Positions 52,907 through 62,680 are shown, numbered from the stretch's first letter. The stretch: DNA of 64,000 nt from Lachnospiraceae bacterium (GCA_016284315.1 JAEEOO010000052.1:47574-111573); one strand, 5' to 3'. Numbers and translations are program-made. The notes: generated by a model not told the origin, from the sequence alone.

Positions 52907-54028
52907 TTAAGAAACTGTAGTGAAGTTTACGGGAAGAACTACATAGATATAGCTTTCTTCATCATTCTTGATAAAGCAGGGAGCTTTAGCATTTACCATA
53001 TAAATATCGATATTATCATCTTCGATAACTCTTAAAGCATCCAGTAAGAACTTAGGATTGAATGCGATCATAAGCTCTTTTCCTACTTTTTCAATATCAA
53101 GATCTTCGTTCATGCTACCAACTATTGAATTAATGCTCATGGTTACAATATTATCCTGAACATTTAAAACAATAGGTTTCTTATCTCCTTCTTTTACAAG
53201 AAGGCATGCTCTGTCGATACAATCAACAAGATCTTTTCTGTTAACAGTGATCTTGGTCTCATAATTTGAGTAGCTCATCTTATCGATATCAAAGAATTCA
53301 CCTTCGATAAGTCTTGAAACTACTTTTGTATTTCCAAATTCAAACATGATGTGATTTGAACTGAAGGAAATCTCAATATCATCTTCAGCTCCACCGGTAA
53401 CGATCTTGCTTATTTCATTAAGACTCTTTCCGGGAACGATAACTTTAACATGTTCATATTCATCACGAAGCTGTAATCTTCTGATTGAAATTCTGTGACC
53501 ATCAAGAGAGGTAAGTCTCATATAATCACCGAATACTTCAAAAAGTTCTCCCTTTGTGGTCTGCTGAACTGAAGATCCTTCTCCACCATCAGCAACTGAA
53601 AAGATTGTCTGTTTAACAATATCTCTGAAATTGATCTGACTTAATATAATAGAATTTGTTTTTTCGATATCGGGAAGATATGTATAATCTTCTCCTGATT
53701 TACCGATAATAGTAAATTTAGCTTTACCACAGGTAATAAGAGTTTTGTAATTTGAATCTACATCAATAGTGATCTCATCATCAGGGAGCTTTCTTACTAT
53801 TTCTGAAAAGATCTTTGCTTCCAGAGCAACAATACCTCTTTCAATTATCTCACCTTCAATGATTGTTTCTATACCAAGTTCTGTATCATTACCGGTAAGA
53901 GAAATAACATCTCTTGTAGTATTGATAAGAATACATTCAAGAATAGACATTGTACTTCTGTTGGGTACAGCTTTAGATACAATGTTTACTCCATTAAGAA
54001 GATTAGATTTACTACATTTGAATTTCAT
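52907..54028 (-). CDS. dnaN: DNA polymerase III beta subunit (sliding clamp)
   Basis: A 373-residue clamp with the three-fold domain structure. The N-terminus has MKFKCSKSNLLNGVNIVSKA and TGNDTELGIET; later parts include VTMSINSIVGSMNEDLD, IAFNPKFLLDAL and the C-terminal PVNFTTVS, which is a small variant of the family ending MP(V/I)R. The start overlaps no gene. It is separated from dnaA by 417 bp that carry DnaA-box-like sites. Confidence 0.96.
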   Translation of the reverse strand: MKFKCSKSNLLNGVNIVSKAVPNRSTMSILECILINTTRDVISLTGNDTELGIETIIEGEIIERGIVALEAKIFSEIVRKLPDDEITIDVDSNYKTLITCGKAKFTIIGKSGEDYTYLPDIEKTNSIILSQINFRDIVKQTIFSVADGGEGSSVQQTTKGELFEVFGDYMRLTSLDGHRISIRRLQLRDEYEHVKVIVPGKSLNEISKIVTGGAEDDIEISFSSNHIMFEFGNTKVVSRLIEGEFFDIDKMSYSNYETKITVNRKDLVDCIDRACLLVKEGDKKPIVLNVQDNIVTMSINSIVGSMNEDLDIEKVGKELMIAFNPKFLLDALRVIEDDNIDIYMVNAKAPCFIKNDEESYIYVVLPVNFTTVS

Positions 54029-54445
54029 GAGTATGCTCCTTGGAAGAAATATAAATTATAAACATATAGAACTTTTTTGATTTCCACACCACAAAAAATG
54101 CCTAATAATATATATAAATATAAAAAGATATAGTCTAATTATTAATAGGGCATGTTTATACTGCGAAAAACCTTTTATATTATACTATTTTTCTGGGAAA
54201 AAATAAATGAAAAACACGTGGATTTGCCCCAAATTTTTAAAGAATAAGTGGAGGGTAATCCACTATACCTTAAAACGCTTAAAACCCCTTAAAAAGGCTT
54301 ATAAAGGCTAATCCACATGTTTTACTGATTTTATATTTTATTTATCCACGACTTATGAATATACTTAATGAAAAAAGTTGATCAATAAGTATATATAAAT
54401 ATGTGTTTCTTCTTATTATATATAAACAAATAAAAATATATAAAA
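54029..54445. other. dnaA-dnaN intergenic part of the replication origin
   Basis: Highly AT-rich, with DnaA-box-like sites TAATCCACA (54309-54317) and TTATCCACG (54342-54350), each one mismatch from TTATCCACA, and a GTGGA-N6-TCCAC hairpin at 54248-54263. The AT-rich 54090-54190 stretch could be an unwinding element. No coding sequence was found. Confidence 0.6.
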
Positions 54446-55804
54446 CTAAGAAAGCTTCTTTTTAATAAGATCGACTCTCTTTTTAAGATCTTCATCTGTA
54501 ATAAGATCGTCTTTCATTTTCTTGCAGCCGTGCATGATGGTTGTATGGTCTTTTTTATTAAGCATTTTTGCAATACTTGTGTATGACATTGAAAGCATGT
54601 CTGCACATAAGTACATAACAACCTGTCTGGGAACAACAAATTCAGCATTTCTCTTGGGAGAAAGAATATCGTTAGCTTTAATATCAAATACTTCTGCTAC
54701 AGTATCAATGATATCTTTTGAATTAATGATATTCTTTTCAGGATTGATGATATCCTTTAAAGCTTCCTGAGCTATCTCTAAAGTAGGAGTTGAAACTCTT
54801 GTAAGTTTAACGTAAGCAGCTACTTTATTTAATGCACCTTCAAGTTCTCTGATATTTGAAACAATGTTTTCAGCAATGTACTGTATGATTTCATCACTTA
54901 CATCAAACTCAAGCTTTTCGGCATTCTTTCTTAAGATTGCCATTCTTGTCTCATAATCAGGATTCTTAATATCAACGGTTAATCCCCAAAGGAATCTTGT
55001 CATGAATCTTTCTTCAAGGTTCTGGATTTCCTTAGGTGGTTTATCCGATGAAATAACGATCTGTTTATGAGCTTCATGTAAAGCATTAAAAGTATGGAAG
55101 AATTCTTCCTGTGTTGAATCTTTTCCTATAATAAACTGAATATCGTCTACCATGAGGACATCAACTGTACGATATTTATCACGAAGTTTTGACATTGAAG
55201 AAGCATCACCACTTCTGATGGATTCAATAACTTCATTGGTAAATTCTTCACTGGTTACATAGATAACTTTTTTATTAGGATTAGCTTCAAGGATCATATG
55301 ACCGATTGAATGCATAAGGTGAGTTTTACCAAGTCCGGGATCACCGTAAATATAAAGAGGGTTATAAACTTCACCGGGAGTTTCAGCTACAGCAAGACAA
55401 GCAGAATAAGCAAGCTTGTTATTACTTCCAACGACAAAGTCTTCAAATTTATATTTAGGATTAAGATTTCCGGAATTAATTACCTTATTTATAGTAGGTT
55501 CATTTACATATGAAGGTTTTTCTTCAACGATATTTTCTTCAATATCATTTTTAAGAACAAACTTTACATCATAGCTTTGTCCGGTGATCTCACTGATTAT
55601 TACTTTAAAACAATTGGTGAATTTATTTGTAATGTAATCAAATTGAAGAGTCTGATCGGATTGAATAATGATATAAACTACATTATCGATTGTTTTGTAA
55701 TACTCAAGGGGTTTGATCCAGGTATCATAAGAAGTATCGGTAAGAGTAAATTCCTTTTTAAGATTTTCACAGATCTGAGTCCAATTTAGTTTTATAGGAT
55801 CCAT
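54446..55804 (-). CDS. dnaA: Chromosomal replication initiator DnaA
   Basis: A 452-residue initiator. Domain I covers about 1-85, a short linker follows, the AAA+ domain has Walker A YGDPGLGKTHLMHSIG (about 151-166) and Walker B VLMVDDIQFI, and domain IV carries the DNA-binding signature SYTSIAKMLNKKDHTTIMHG. GGAG lies upstream of the ATG. Probable DnaA boxes lie on both sides of the gene, consistent with a bipartite Firmicute origin and autoregulation. Confidence 0.98.
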   Translation of the reverse strand: MDPIKLNWTQICENLKKEFTLTDTSYDTWIKPLEYYKTIDNVVYIIIQSDQTLQFDYITNKFTNCFKVIISEITGQSYDVKFVLKNDIEENIVEEKPSYVNEPTINKVINSGNLNPKYKFEDFVVGSNNKLAYSACLAVAETPGEVYNPLYIYGDPGLGKTHLMHSIGHMILEANPNKKVIYVTSEEFTNEVIESIRSGDASSMSKLRDKYRTVDVLMVDDIQFIIGKDSTQEEFFHTFNALHEAHKQIVISSDKPPKEIQNLEERFMTRFLWGLTVDIKNPDYETRMAILRKNAEKLEFDVSDEIIQYIAENIVSNIRELEGALNKVAAYVKLTRVSTPTLEIAQEALKDIINPEKNIINSKDIIDTVAEVFDIKANDILSPKRNAEFVVPRQVVMYLCADMLSMSYTSIAKMLNKKDHTTIMHGCKKMKDDLITDEDLKKRVDLIKKKLS

Positions 55805-56256
55805 ATTTATGCTCCGTTGATATAGTTACTGATTTGCGTGATTTAAAGGATTTTACCCCATTTATAATCCTGCATTACTAATTTTAATATAAAGGAAAGT
55901 AAAATTCAAAGAATACTTATAACCCCATGTGTATAATGAGTTATACACAACATGTGTATAAGTAGGTTATTCGCATATATATGTGGATAACATATTGGAA
56001 ACAGTGTATAAGTTATACCCAGAATTCTCACCCATATATAGTGTTTTTAGAAATTTTTAATAAAATATACCACTAATTCTTATGATTTACATAATCTTAT
56101 CCACATTTTGTTGATTACTTGTGGATAATTAAAAAAATATCCCCATGTGGTGGATAAGTGGGTGGAAAAGTTTTTTTTAGGCTTTTTTTCTCTAATGATT
56201 TAAAGCGTAAAAATATAAAAAAATCCTTATTTTTCTATGTTTTTAAGGCTTTTTGC
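55805..56256. other. oriC: Replication origin (oriC), dnaA-rpmH intergenic part
   Basis: AT-rich region with three perfect DnaA boxes (TGTGGATAA at 55982-55990 and 56120-56128; TTATCCACA at 56097-56105) and several near matches: TGTGTATAA (55928-55936, 55953-55961), TTATACACA (55941-55949), AGTGTATAA (56003-56011) and GGTGGATAA (56149-56157). Boxes occur in both orientations around a very AT-rich core (about 56041-56095). Transcription diverges here (dnaA left, rpmH right). Confidence 0.9.
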
Positions 56257-56285
56257 TTGACACATTTGTATTTTTCTTTTAAAAT
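56257..56285 (+). promoter_or_regulatory. Sigma-A promoter of rpmH-rnpA
   Basis: Perfect TTGACA (56257-56262), a 17-base spacer and TAAAAT (56280-56285), 63 bp before rpmH. Confidence 0.85.
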
Positions 56286-56347
56286 CATTGTTGCTGTTCT
56301 TATAAAACAATTTGGATTTTATCTTTGAAAAGGAGGTAATATATATT

Positions 56348-56482
56348 ATGAAAATGACATTTCAGCCTAAAAAGCGTTCACATTCTAAAGTTCACGGATT
56401 CAGAGCAAGAATGGCTACTCCCGGCGGAAGAAAAGTTCTTGCAGCAAGACGTGCAAAGGGAAGAAAAGTATTATCAGCTTAA
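56348..56482 (+). CDS. rpmH: 50S ribosomal protein L34
   Basis: A 44-residue protein: [20 protein letters not shown], continuing with [20 protein letters not shown] and LSA. This is the complete, canonical L34 sequence. AAAGGAGG lies 11 bases upstream. It is the first gene of the rpmH-rnpA-yidD-yidC-jag block. Confidence 0.97.
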   Translation: MKMTFQPKKRSHSKVHGFRARMATPGGRKVLAARRAKGRKVLSA

Positions 56483-56539
56483 TCCTATAGGTCACAGTGA
56501 TGTGGCCTATTAGTTTCTTTAGGAAAACTAAAAAGAAAA

Positions 56540-56878
56540 ATGATATTTACGGAATCACTGAGAAAAAATCAACAATTTCAGATCTGTTATAAAAATGGAA
56601 AATCCTACGGCAGCAAACTTTTTGTTATGTATGTCCTTGAGAACGGCACGGACAGAAATCGTATAGGTATCAGTGTAAGTAAAAAAGTAGGCAACAGTAT
56701 CGTAAGACATCGCGTAAAGAGACTGGTGCTGGAAAATTACAGGCTACAGGAAAAAATGTTTAATAGTGGTTTAGACATTGTAGTCATTGCGCGACCGGGT
56801 GCTGCCACCGCATCGTTTGTCGAGGTGGAGAGAGCACTGATGTTTCTTGGAAATGGTCTCAATATAATAAAGAAATAA
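56540..56878 (+). CDS. rnpA: Ribonuclease P protein component
   Basis: A 112-residue basic protein that assists the RNase P RNA in maturing tRNA 5' ends. The family signature is NRIGISVSKKVGNSIVRHRVKRLVLENYR (about 33-61), which contains the RNR-type basic motif. It follows rpmH after 57 bp. The first codons overlap a T-rich stretch and the ribosome site is weak. Confidence 0.95.
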   Translation: MIFTESLRKNQQFQICYKNGKSYGSKLFVMYVLENGTDRNRIGISVSKKVGNSIVRHRVKRLVLENYRLQEKMFNSGLDIVVIARPGAATASFVEVERALMFLGNGLNIIKK

Positions 56879-56948
56879 TTTTTTCTTATTATATATAGAA
56901 GATATTTCCGTGTTTGTTGTGAGCATTTTATTCGGAAATGCTTATATT

Positions 56949-57206
56949 ATGAAAAAAATACTAATCGCAGGAATCAGAATATATCAAAGGTTAATTTCTC
57001 CATATAAAGGCTTCAAATGTCCTTATATTCCCAGTTGTTCTTGTTATGCTGTTGAAGCTATCGAAACACATGGGTCTTTTAAGGGCTTTGGTCTTGCTGT
57101 ATGGAGAATTTTACGTTGTAATCCTTTTTCTCGTGGGGGGTACGATCCGGTACCTGAAAAGAAGATGATGGGTCACGGACGATTCTTGCAAATGGAGGCT
57201 AAATGA
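56949..57206 (+). CDS. yidD: Membrane protein insertion efficiency factor YidD
   Basis: An 85-residue protein with the family core IRIYQRLISPYKGFKCPYIPS, CSCYAVEAIETHGSFKG and WRILRCNPFSRGGYDPVP. It helps YidC-dependent insertion. Start at 56949 (MKKILIAGIR) since the family begins here; an open frame extends to 56910. The yidD stop overlaps the yidC start by 4 bp (ATGA). Confidence 0.95.
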   Translation: MKKILIAGIRIYQRLISPYKGFKCPYIPSCSCYAVEAIETHGSFKGFGLAVWRILRCNPFSRGGYDPVPEKKMMGHGRFLQMEAK

Positions 57207-58513
57207 ACTTCGGTATTATTTTAAGCCAGAACCAGGTACCGGTATTTAAATATATCGTATGGGTTCTTGGTAAGATCATGGAGGGTATTTTCTTTGTTCT
57301 TGATAAGATTGGAATCCCTAACATTGGTCTTGCAATCATTATCTTTACTATTGTTGTGAATCTTTGTCTTATTCCTCTGACATATAAGCAGCAGAAATTT
57401 TCCAAGCTTTCACAGAAGGTAAATCCTGAGATCAAAGCCATTCAGAAAAAATATCAGGGCAAAAAAGATCAGGATTCTCAGATGGCTATGAACAATGAGA
57501 TTCAGGCTGTTTACGGTAAGTATGGTATTTCACCTACCGGAAGCTGTCTCTTCTTATTTATCCAAATGCCTATTCTTATTGCACTTTATCAGGTTATCTA
57601 CAAGATTCCCGGATATGTTGCAAAAGTAAAAGAAGCTTTTTATCCTTTGGTTACCAATCTTGCAGCAAATGATGAAGCAGTTGAGCTTATTAAAGGATTT
57701 AAGAATTCTGCTATGTTCGCTAAGCAGTTCGGTAACGAGAAATTCACTCTTGAAAACACCGTTATCGATTGCTTGAACAGAGCTTCAACCGCTGATTTTG
57801 CAAGCATTGGAGAAAAATTCCCCGAACTTGCTGCAGATGTTGAAAGCACACAGGGACTTTTAAGTCACTACAACAGTTTCCTTGGACTTAACATCGGTAA
57901 TACCCCTTGGTATACCATGAAGGACGCTTTTTCAAACGGTATGATCCTTTTAGGAATCGGCGCTATCATGATTCCTCTTCTTGCAGGACTTACCCAGTTC
58001 CTTGTTGTTAAGCTTTCACCTCAGCCTCAGAATGATCCTAATGAGCAGGCAGGTTCAATGGCATCTTCTATGAAGATGATGAACTACTTCATGCCTCTCA
58101 TGTCAATCTGGTTCTGCTTTACACTTCCTGCAGGTATGGGACTTTACTGGATCGCAGGTGCTGTAGTCAGAGGTATTATCATGGTTATCATGAACAAGCG
58201 CATCGATAAGATCGATTTTGAACAGCTTGTTGCCAAGAACAGCAAGAAAAATGCTAAGAAGATGGCAAAGCGTCAGGCTCAGCAAGAAAAGTTCGCTGCA
58301 TATGCAGGAATGAAGACCAAGTCAATCAGTTCAAACTCAGGTTCAAATTCAAATACTGATAATAGAACTCAGTATCAGAAGAGAACCAGTGATATTGCTC
58401 AGAAGGCCACAAATACTTCTTCCAAGGAATCACCTGTTACTTCCGGTAATGGCGGAGGAATGTTGGCAAAAGCAAATGCTGTAAAGAATTTTAATGAGAA
58501 AAACAATAAATAG
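57203..58513 (+). CDS. yidC: Membrane protein insertase YidC
   Basis: A 436-residue Oxa1/YidC-family insertase. The conserved core has the positively charged groove in hydrophobic helices (GLAIIIFTIVVNLCLIPLTY near 41-60), the QKVNPEIKAIQKKY coiled segment, and TM helices at about 105-125, 250-272 and 310-335. There is no lipobox signal peptide. A low-complexity Lys/Ser/Asn-rich tail (about 355-436) probably contacts the ribosome. GGAGG lies in the upstream yidD codons, with 4 bp overlap. Confidence 0.95.
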   Translation: MNFGIILSQNQVPVFKYIVWVLGKIMEGIFFVLDKIGIPNIGLAIIIFTIVVNLCLIPLTYKQQKFSKLSQKVNPEIKAIQKKYQGKKDQDSQMAMNNEIQAVYGKYGISPTGSCLFLFIQMPILIALYQVIYKIPGYVAKVKEAFYPLVTNLAANDEAVELIKGFKNSAMFAKQFGNEKFTLENTVIDCLNRASTADFASIGEKFPELAADVESTQGLLSHYNSFLGLNIGNTPWYTMKDAFSNGMILLGIGAIMIPLLAGLTQFLVVKLSPQPQNDPNEQAGSMASSMKMMNYFMPLMSIWFCFTLPAGMGLYWIAGAVVRGIIMVIMNKRIDKIDFEQLVAKNSKKNAKKMAKRQAQQEKFAAYAGMKTKSISSNSGSNSNTDNRTQYQKRTSDIAQKATNTSSKESPVTSGNGGGMLAKANAVKNFNEKNNK

Positions 58514-58528
58514 AGAGAGGTTTTAGTA

Positions 58529-59188
58529 ATGGAGTATAGAGAGTTTTCAGCGAAAACTGTAAATGATGCTATTACTGATGCTTGCCAGGCTTTTGGAGTC
58601 ACCAGTGACAAACTTATTTACGAAGTTGTTGAAGAGGGTTCAACAGGATTTTTAGGAATCGGTTCTAAGGCTGCTGTTATCAAGGCTGCTGTTAAGAACG
58701 ATTCTGTAGTAGATATTGCAAAAGACTTCTTACATGATGTTTTTTCTGCAATGAATTTGGAAGTAGTAATCGACCTCAGCTTTGATGAGGCTGAGAATGC
58801 TCTTGATATCGAACTTACCGGAGATGAGATGGGTGTACTTATCGGTAAGAGAGGAGCAACACTTGATTCGCTTCAGTATCTCGTATCTCTGGTAGTAAAC
58901 AAAGGTCGCGAGGATTATGTAAGAGTTAAGGTAGATACCGAGAACTACAGAGAAAGAAGAAAGGAAACTCTTGAGAATCTTGCTAAGAATGTAGCATTCA
59001 AGGTAAAGAAGACAAGAAGAACCCTTTCACTTGAGCCCATGAATCCTTATGAGCGTAGAATCATTCACGCAGCTCTTCAGAATGATAAATATGTTACTAC
59101 TCACAGCGAAGGTGAAGAGCCTAATCGTAAAGTAGTTATCAGTCTTAAGGATGAAGTTAAGAACAGCTTCTCAAGAAACAGATATTAA
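58529..59188 (+). CDS. jag: RNA-binding protein Jag (KhpB)
   Basis: A 219-residue protein with three domains: Jag-N (about 1-50; EFSAKTVNDAITDACQAFGV, GFLGIGSKAAV), KH (about 80-150; GVLIGKRGATLDSLQYLVSL) and R3H (about 155-215; LEPMNPYERRIIHAALQND, HSEGEEPNRKVVI). It regulates cell elongation and RNA in several Firmicutes. AGAGAGG precedes the ATG 15 bp after yidC. Confidence 0.95.
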   Translation: MEYREFSAKTVNDAITDACQAFGVTSDKLIYEVVEEGSTGFLGIGSKAAVIKAAVKNDSVVDIAKDFLHDVFSAMNLEVVIDLSFDEAENALDIELTGDEMGVLIGKRGATLDSLQYLVSLVVNKGREDYVRVKVDTENYRERRKETLENLAKNVAFKVKKTRRTLSLEPMNPYERRIIHAALQNDKYVTTHSEGEEPNRKVVISLKDEVKNSFSRNRY

Positions 59189-59206
59189 TTTCTAAATAAG
59201 ACTTTC

Positions 59207-59243
59207 AAAGAGACAAGTTAATAAGCTTGTCTCTTTCTTTTTA
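59207..59243 (+). terminator. Terminator of the rpmH-jag operon
   Basis: AAAGAGACAAG and CTTGTCTCTTT, an 11-bp stem with an 8-base loop, followed by a T run. It separates jag from the SPFH pair. Confidence 0.9.
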
Positions 59244-59326
59244 TTCTTAATTTATTGAAGTTAGCATTCCTAAATGTTAGACTATACAGTGAATTATCAT
59301 ATTTTTTTATGAAAGGATGAGGTTTT

Positions 59327-60319
59327 ATGGCTAAAGTTGAAAAATATGAAGAACCCGGTGTAAAAACCGCAAAAAAAGTAATAAAGTTTATAATCATTGG
59401 TATTGTAGCTTTATTCCTGCTCATCAATATATTCAGATGTTTTTATTCTGTAAATGAGCAGAGAAATGCTGTTGTTACACAGTTCGGAAAGATAGTAAAG
59501 GTTAATTCCGCAGGATTTTATTTTAAAGCACCTTGGCAGAAAGTACATATGGTTGATATGACAACTCATGGTACCGGTATTGGATATACTGTTTCAAAAA
59601 CAGGTCAGAATATCACAGATACCGATAACGGAATCATGATCACTTCTGATTTCAACCTTTTAAACATTGACTTTTATATGGAATATAAGGTTTCAGACCC
59701 TGTTGCATACCTTTATAATTCAGAAAGTCCCGAAAGCATTCTTGCAAATATTGCTCTTGCTAATATCAGAACCGTTGTTTCAAACTACACAGTTGATGAA
59801 GCAATGACTACCGGTAAGAGCCAGATCCAGGCTGATGTTAAGGAAGCTATGATTGCTGAACTTAACAGTAGAAATGTCGGACTTACTGTACTTAATATTA
59901 CAATTCAGGATTCAGAACCTCCCACAGCTGAGATCATTGCAGCATTTAAAGCTGTTGAAACTGCAAAGCAGGGAGCAGATACTGCTATGAACAATGCTTA
60001 TCAGTATCAGAATGAAAAGATTCCCGAGGCAGAAGCAAATGCCGATGCTATCATTCAGTCAGCTGAAGCTCAGAAAGAATCAAGAATCGCTGAAGCTGAA
60101 GGTCAGGTTGCAAGATTTAACGAGATTTACACTGAATATGAAAAATATCCCCTTATCACAAAGAAGAGACTTTTCTACGAAAAGATGGAAGAACTTCTTC
60201 CCGGTGTTAAGGTTATCATAACCGATGGCACTACTGAGACCATGCTCCCTATTGAGAGTTTTACAGGATCAAGCAGTAGTTATACCATTCCTTCCGTAAC
60301 CGACGGAAGCAATCAGTAA
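59327..60319 (+). CDS. SPFH/Band-7 membrane protein (HflK-like)
   Basis: A 330-residue protein anchored by one N-terminal TM (about 22-42, FIIIGIVALFLLINIFRCF) followed by an SPFH domain (about 45-230) and a coiled coil (about 200-270; EKIPEAEANADAIIQSAEAQ). SPFH proteins such as HflK and prohibitin form ring-shaped membrane scaffolds; HflK/HflC regulate the protease FtsH in proteobacteria. The Ala/Glu-rich coiled coil is typical. No FtsH gene lies nearby. It is the first of a two-gene unit, 12 bp before its partner. Confidence 0.88.
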   Translation: MAKVEKYEEPGVKTAKKVIKFIIIGIVALFLLINIFRCFYSVNEQRNAVVTQFGKIVKVNSAGFYFKAPWQKVHMVDMTTHGTGIGYTVSKTGQNITDTDNGIMITSDFNLLNIDFYMEYKVSDPVAYLYNSESPESILANIALANIRTVVSNYTVDEAMTTGKSQIQADVKEAMIAELNSRNVGLTVLNITIQDSEPPTAEIIAAFKAVETAKQGADTAMNNAYQYQNEKIPEAEANADAIIQSAEAQKESRIAEAEGQVARFNEIYTEYEKYPLITKKRLFYEKMEELLPGVKVIITDGTTETMLPIESFTGSSSSYTIPSVTDGSNQ

Positions 60320-60331
60320 GGGGGTGAGAGT

Positions 60332-61204
60332 ATGAAAAAGATAATTACAGGAATTGTTATTGCCGTTGTTACATTTATTTTTGGAATCATACTTTTTAAT
60401 TCTACATTTTATACCGTAGAAGTTAACCAGTCCGCACTTATCATTAGACTTGGTAAGATTGCTTACATTGAGGATAATCCGGGATTTCATTTTCACACTC
60501 CTTTTATTGAGAGTGTAACCTATGTTTATACCGGAGATATTCTTTACGATATTCCCGTATCTGATGTCATTACTTCAGATAAGAAATCTATGATCGCTGA
60601 CAACTATGTTGTTTGGAAAGTTCAGGATGCTACCAAGTATTATCAGACTCTTGGTGCAGTAAGAGGAAGAGCAGAAGAAAGAATTGAAGCTGCTGTTTAC
60701 AACGCAACCAAGAATACTATTTCATCAATGACTCAGGATCAGATCATTGCAGCCAGAGGAAATATGCTTACTGAAATGATCACTACCGCTTCCAATTCAG
60801 ATATTTCTCAGTACGGAATCAATATTGAGATTGCTGAGATCAAAGCACTTGATCTTCCCGATGATAATAAGGAAGCAGTTTATGAGCGTATGATCTCTGA
60901 GAGAAATAATATTGCTGCAAGCTATGCTGCTAAGGGTGAAGCAGATGCGCAGAAGATCAAGAATGAAACAGATAAGAGAGTTTCAATTCTTACTGCAAAT
61001 GCTGAAAAGGAAGCTGCAAAGACTATCGCTGAAGGCGAAGCAGAATATATGAGAATTCTTTCCGATGCATATAATGATGCCGGAAAAGCCGAGTTTTATA
61101 ATTATATCAGAGGTCTTGATGCTCTTACTTCATTAAGAGGAACAAATAAGACTATCATCCTTGACAAGAATTCTGAGTTTGCTCGTATTCTTTACGGTGA
61201 GTGA
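60332..61204 (+). CDS. SPFH/Band-7 membrane protein (HflC-like)
   Basis: A 290-residue protein: a single N-terminal TM (about 3-22, KIITGIVIAVVTFIFGIILF), SPFH domain (about 25-190; VNQSALIIRLGKIAYIEDNP, IADNYVVWKVQDATKYYQTL) and a coiled coil (about 190-255; ISERNNIAASYAAKGEADAQ). The HflC-like size and order after an HflK-like gene suggest a heteromeric pair. AAGGGGGTGA precedes the ATG. Confidence 0.88.
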   Translation: MKKIITGIVIAVVTFIFGIILFNSTFYTVEVNQSALIIRLGKIAYIEDNPGFHFHTPFIESVTYVYTGDILYDIPVSDVITSDKKSMIADNYVVWKVQDATKYYQTLGAVRGRAEERIEAAVYNATKNTISSMTQDQIIAARGNMLTEMITTASNSDISQYGINIEIAEIKALDLPDDNKEAVYERMISERNNIAASYAAKGEADAQKIKNETDKRVSILTANAEKEAAKTIAEGEAEYMRILSDAYNDAGKAEFYNYIRGLDALTSLRGTNKTIILDKNSEFARILYGE

Positions 61205-61231
61205 TCTTAAAAGATAAAAGATAGGAAGATT

Positions 61232-62659
61232 ATGAATAATAATGGTTCTACCATTGCGGCAATTTCCACCGCTCTCTCTGAATCCGGTATCGGAATAATC
61301 AGAGTGAGCGGCGACGAAGCCGTTTCAATTGTAAACAAAATATTCGTTAAGCCCTCAGGCAGACATTTTCTCTGTGATGTACCTACGCATACGATACATT
61401 ATGGATTTGTTGTTTCGCTTGAAAACGGCATTAATGAAGAAATTGATGAATGCCTTGTGTCTGTTATGAAGGGGCCAAAGTCATTCACAGGAGAAGATGT
61501 TGTCGAGATAAATTGTCACGGCGGCATTTTTGTCGTGAAAAAAGTTTTATCTGAGGTTTTAAAAGCAGGAGCAAAACTTGCTGAGCCCGGAGACTTTTCA
61601 AAAAGAGCATTTTTAAATGGAAGAATTGACTTGGCTGAGGCAGAAGCTGTTATGGATGTTATCTCATCTAAAAATGATTCTTCATTAAAAGCTTCTTTGA
61701 ATCAGTTATCTGGATCGGTTTCTTCTAAGATTAGAAAACTTAGAGAAGAAGTGCTTTATAATATTGCTTTTATTGAATCAGCACTTGATGATCCCGAGCA
61801 TATTTCGCTTGATGGATTTTCTGATAAATTATATGGACTTTTAAATGACTGGATAAAAGAGATTGATAAGCTCATCCGTTCCAATGACAGCGGAAGATTT
61901 TTACGAGAAGGAATCAATACGGTTCTTCTTGGAAAACCTAATGCAGGTAAGTCTTCTGTTATGAATCTTTTACTTGGTGAAGATCGTGCTATTGTAACAG
62001 ATATTGCCGGAACTACCAGAGACACACTTGAAGAATATATTAAACTTGGAGAGATTGGACTTAATCTCGTAGATACCGCAGGAATAAGAGAAGCTGATAA
62101 TACAGTTGAACAGATTGGTGTCGACAGGGCGAAAAAAGCTGCCGGTAATGCTGATCTTATTTTGTTTGTAATTGATATTTCGGAAAATATAAGTGACGAT
62201 GATTTTAATCAATATGAATTCTTGATGAAGACATATTCTGACAAAAAAGGAATCGTGCTTTTAAATAAAATAGATACCCTTGAATCTAAAGAAGAACTTT
62301 CTTCTGTTAAAAGGATCATAGAGATGGTAGAAGAGTTTGGATATAAATATTTATATTTCTCTGCCGTTTCAGGAGAAGGATTTGAAGGACTTAAAAATAC
62401 TATAGAAGATTTATTCTATAAAGGCATTAACAAAAATTCTGACGAGGTTGTCATAACTAATATTCGTCACAGAAATTGCCTTGAAGAATGTAAGAATAGT
62501 CTTCTTAATGTTGTTCAAAGTCTGGATAACGGAATGGAAGAAGATTTTCTAAGTATAGATCTTATGGATGCATATTCTTCACTTGGAAAGATCATCGGTG
62601 AAGAAATTGAAGATGATCTTGCTACCGAGATCTTTTCTAAATTCTGTTTGGGTAAATAA
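61232..62659 (+). CDS. mnmE: tRNA modification GTPase MnmE
   Basis: A 475-residue GTPase that modifies wobble uridine in tRNA together with MnmG. An N-terminal folate-binding domain (STIAAISTALSESGIGIIRVSGDEA) is followed by helical and G domains (GKPNAGKSSVMNLLLGED, DTAGIREADN, NKIDTLE), and the catalytic C-terminal motif FCLGK. Start chosen at 61232 behind AGATAGGAAG. It is followed after 21 bp by mnmG, the usual pairing. Confidence 0.96.
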   Translation: MNNNGSTIAAISTALSESGIGIIRVSGDEAVSIVNKIFVKPSGRHFLCDVPTHTIHYGFVVSLENGINEEIDECLVSVMKGPKSFTGEDVVEINCHGGIFVVKKVLSEVLKAGAKLAEPGDFSKRAFLNGRIDLAEAEAVMDVISSKNDSSLKASLNQLSGSVSSKIRKLREEVLYNIAFIESALDDPEHISLDGFSDKLYGLLNDWIKEIDKLIRSNDSGRFLREGINTVLLGKPNAGKSSVMNLLLGEDRAIVTDIAGTTRDTLEEYIKLGEIGLNLVDTAGIREADNTVEQIGVDRAKKAAGNADLILFVIDISENISDDDFNQYEFLMKTYSDKKGIVLLNKIDTLESKEELSSVKRIIEMVEEFGYKYLYFSAVSGEGFEGLKNTIEDLFYKGINKNSDEVVITNIRHRNCLEECKNSLLNVVQSLDNGMEEDFLSIDLMDAYSSLGKIIGEEIEDDLATEIFSKFCLGK

Positions 62660-62680
62660 ATATTTTAGATTGAGAATAAA

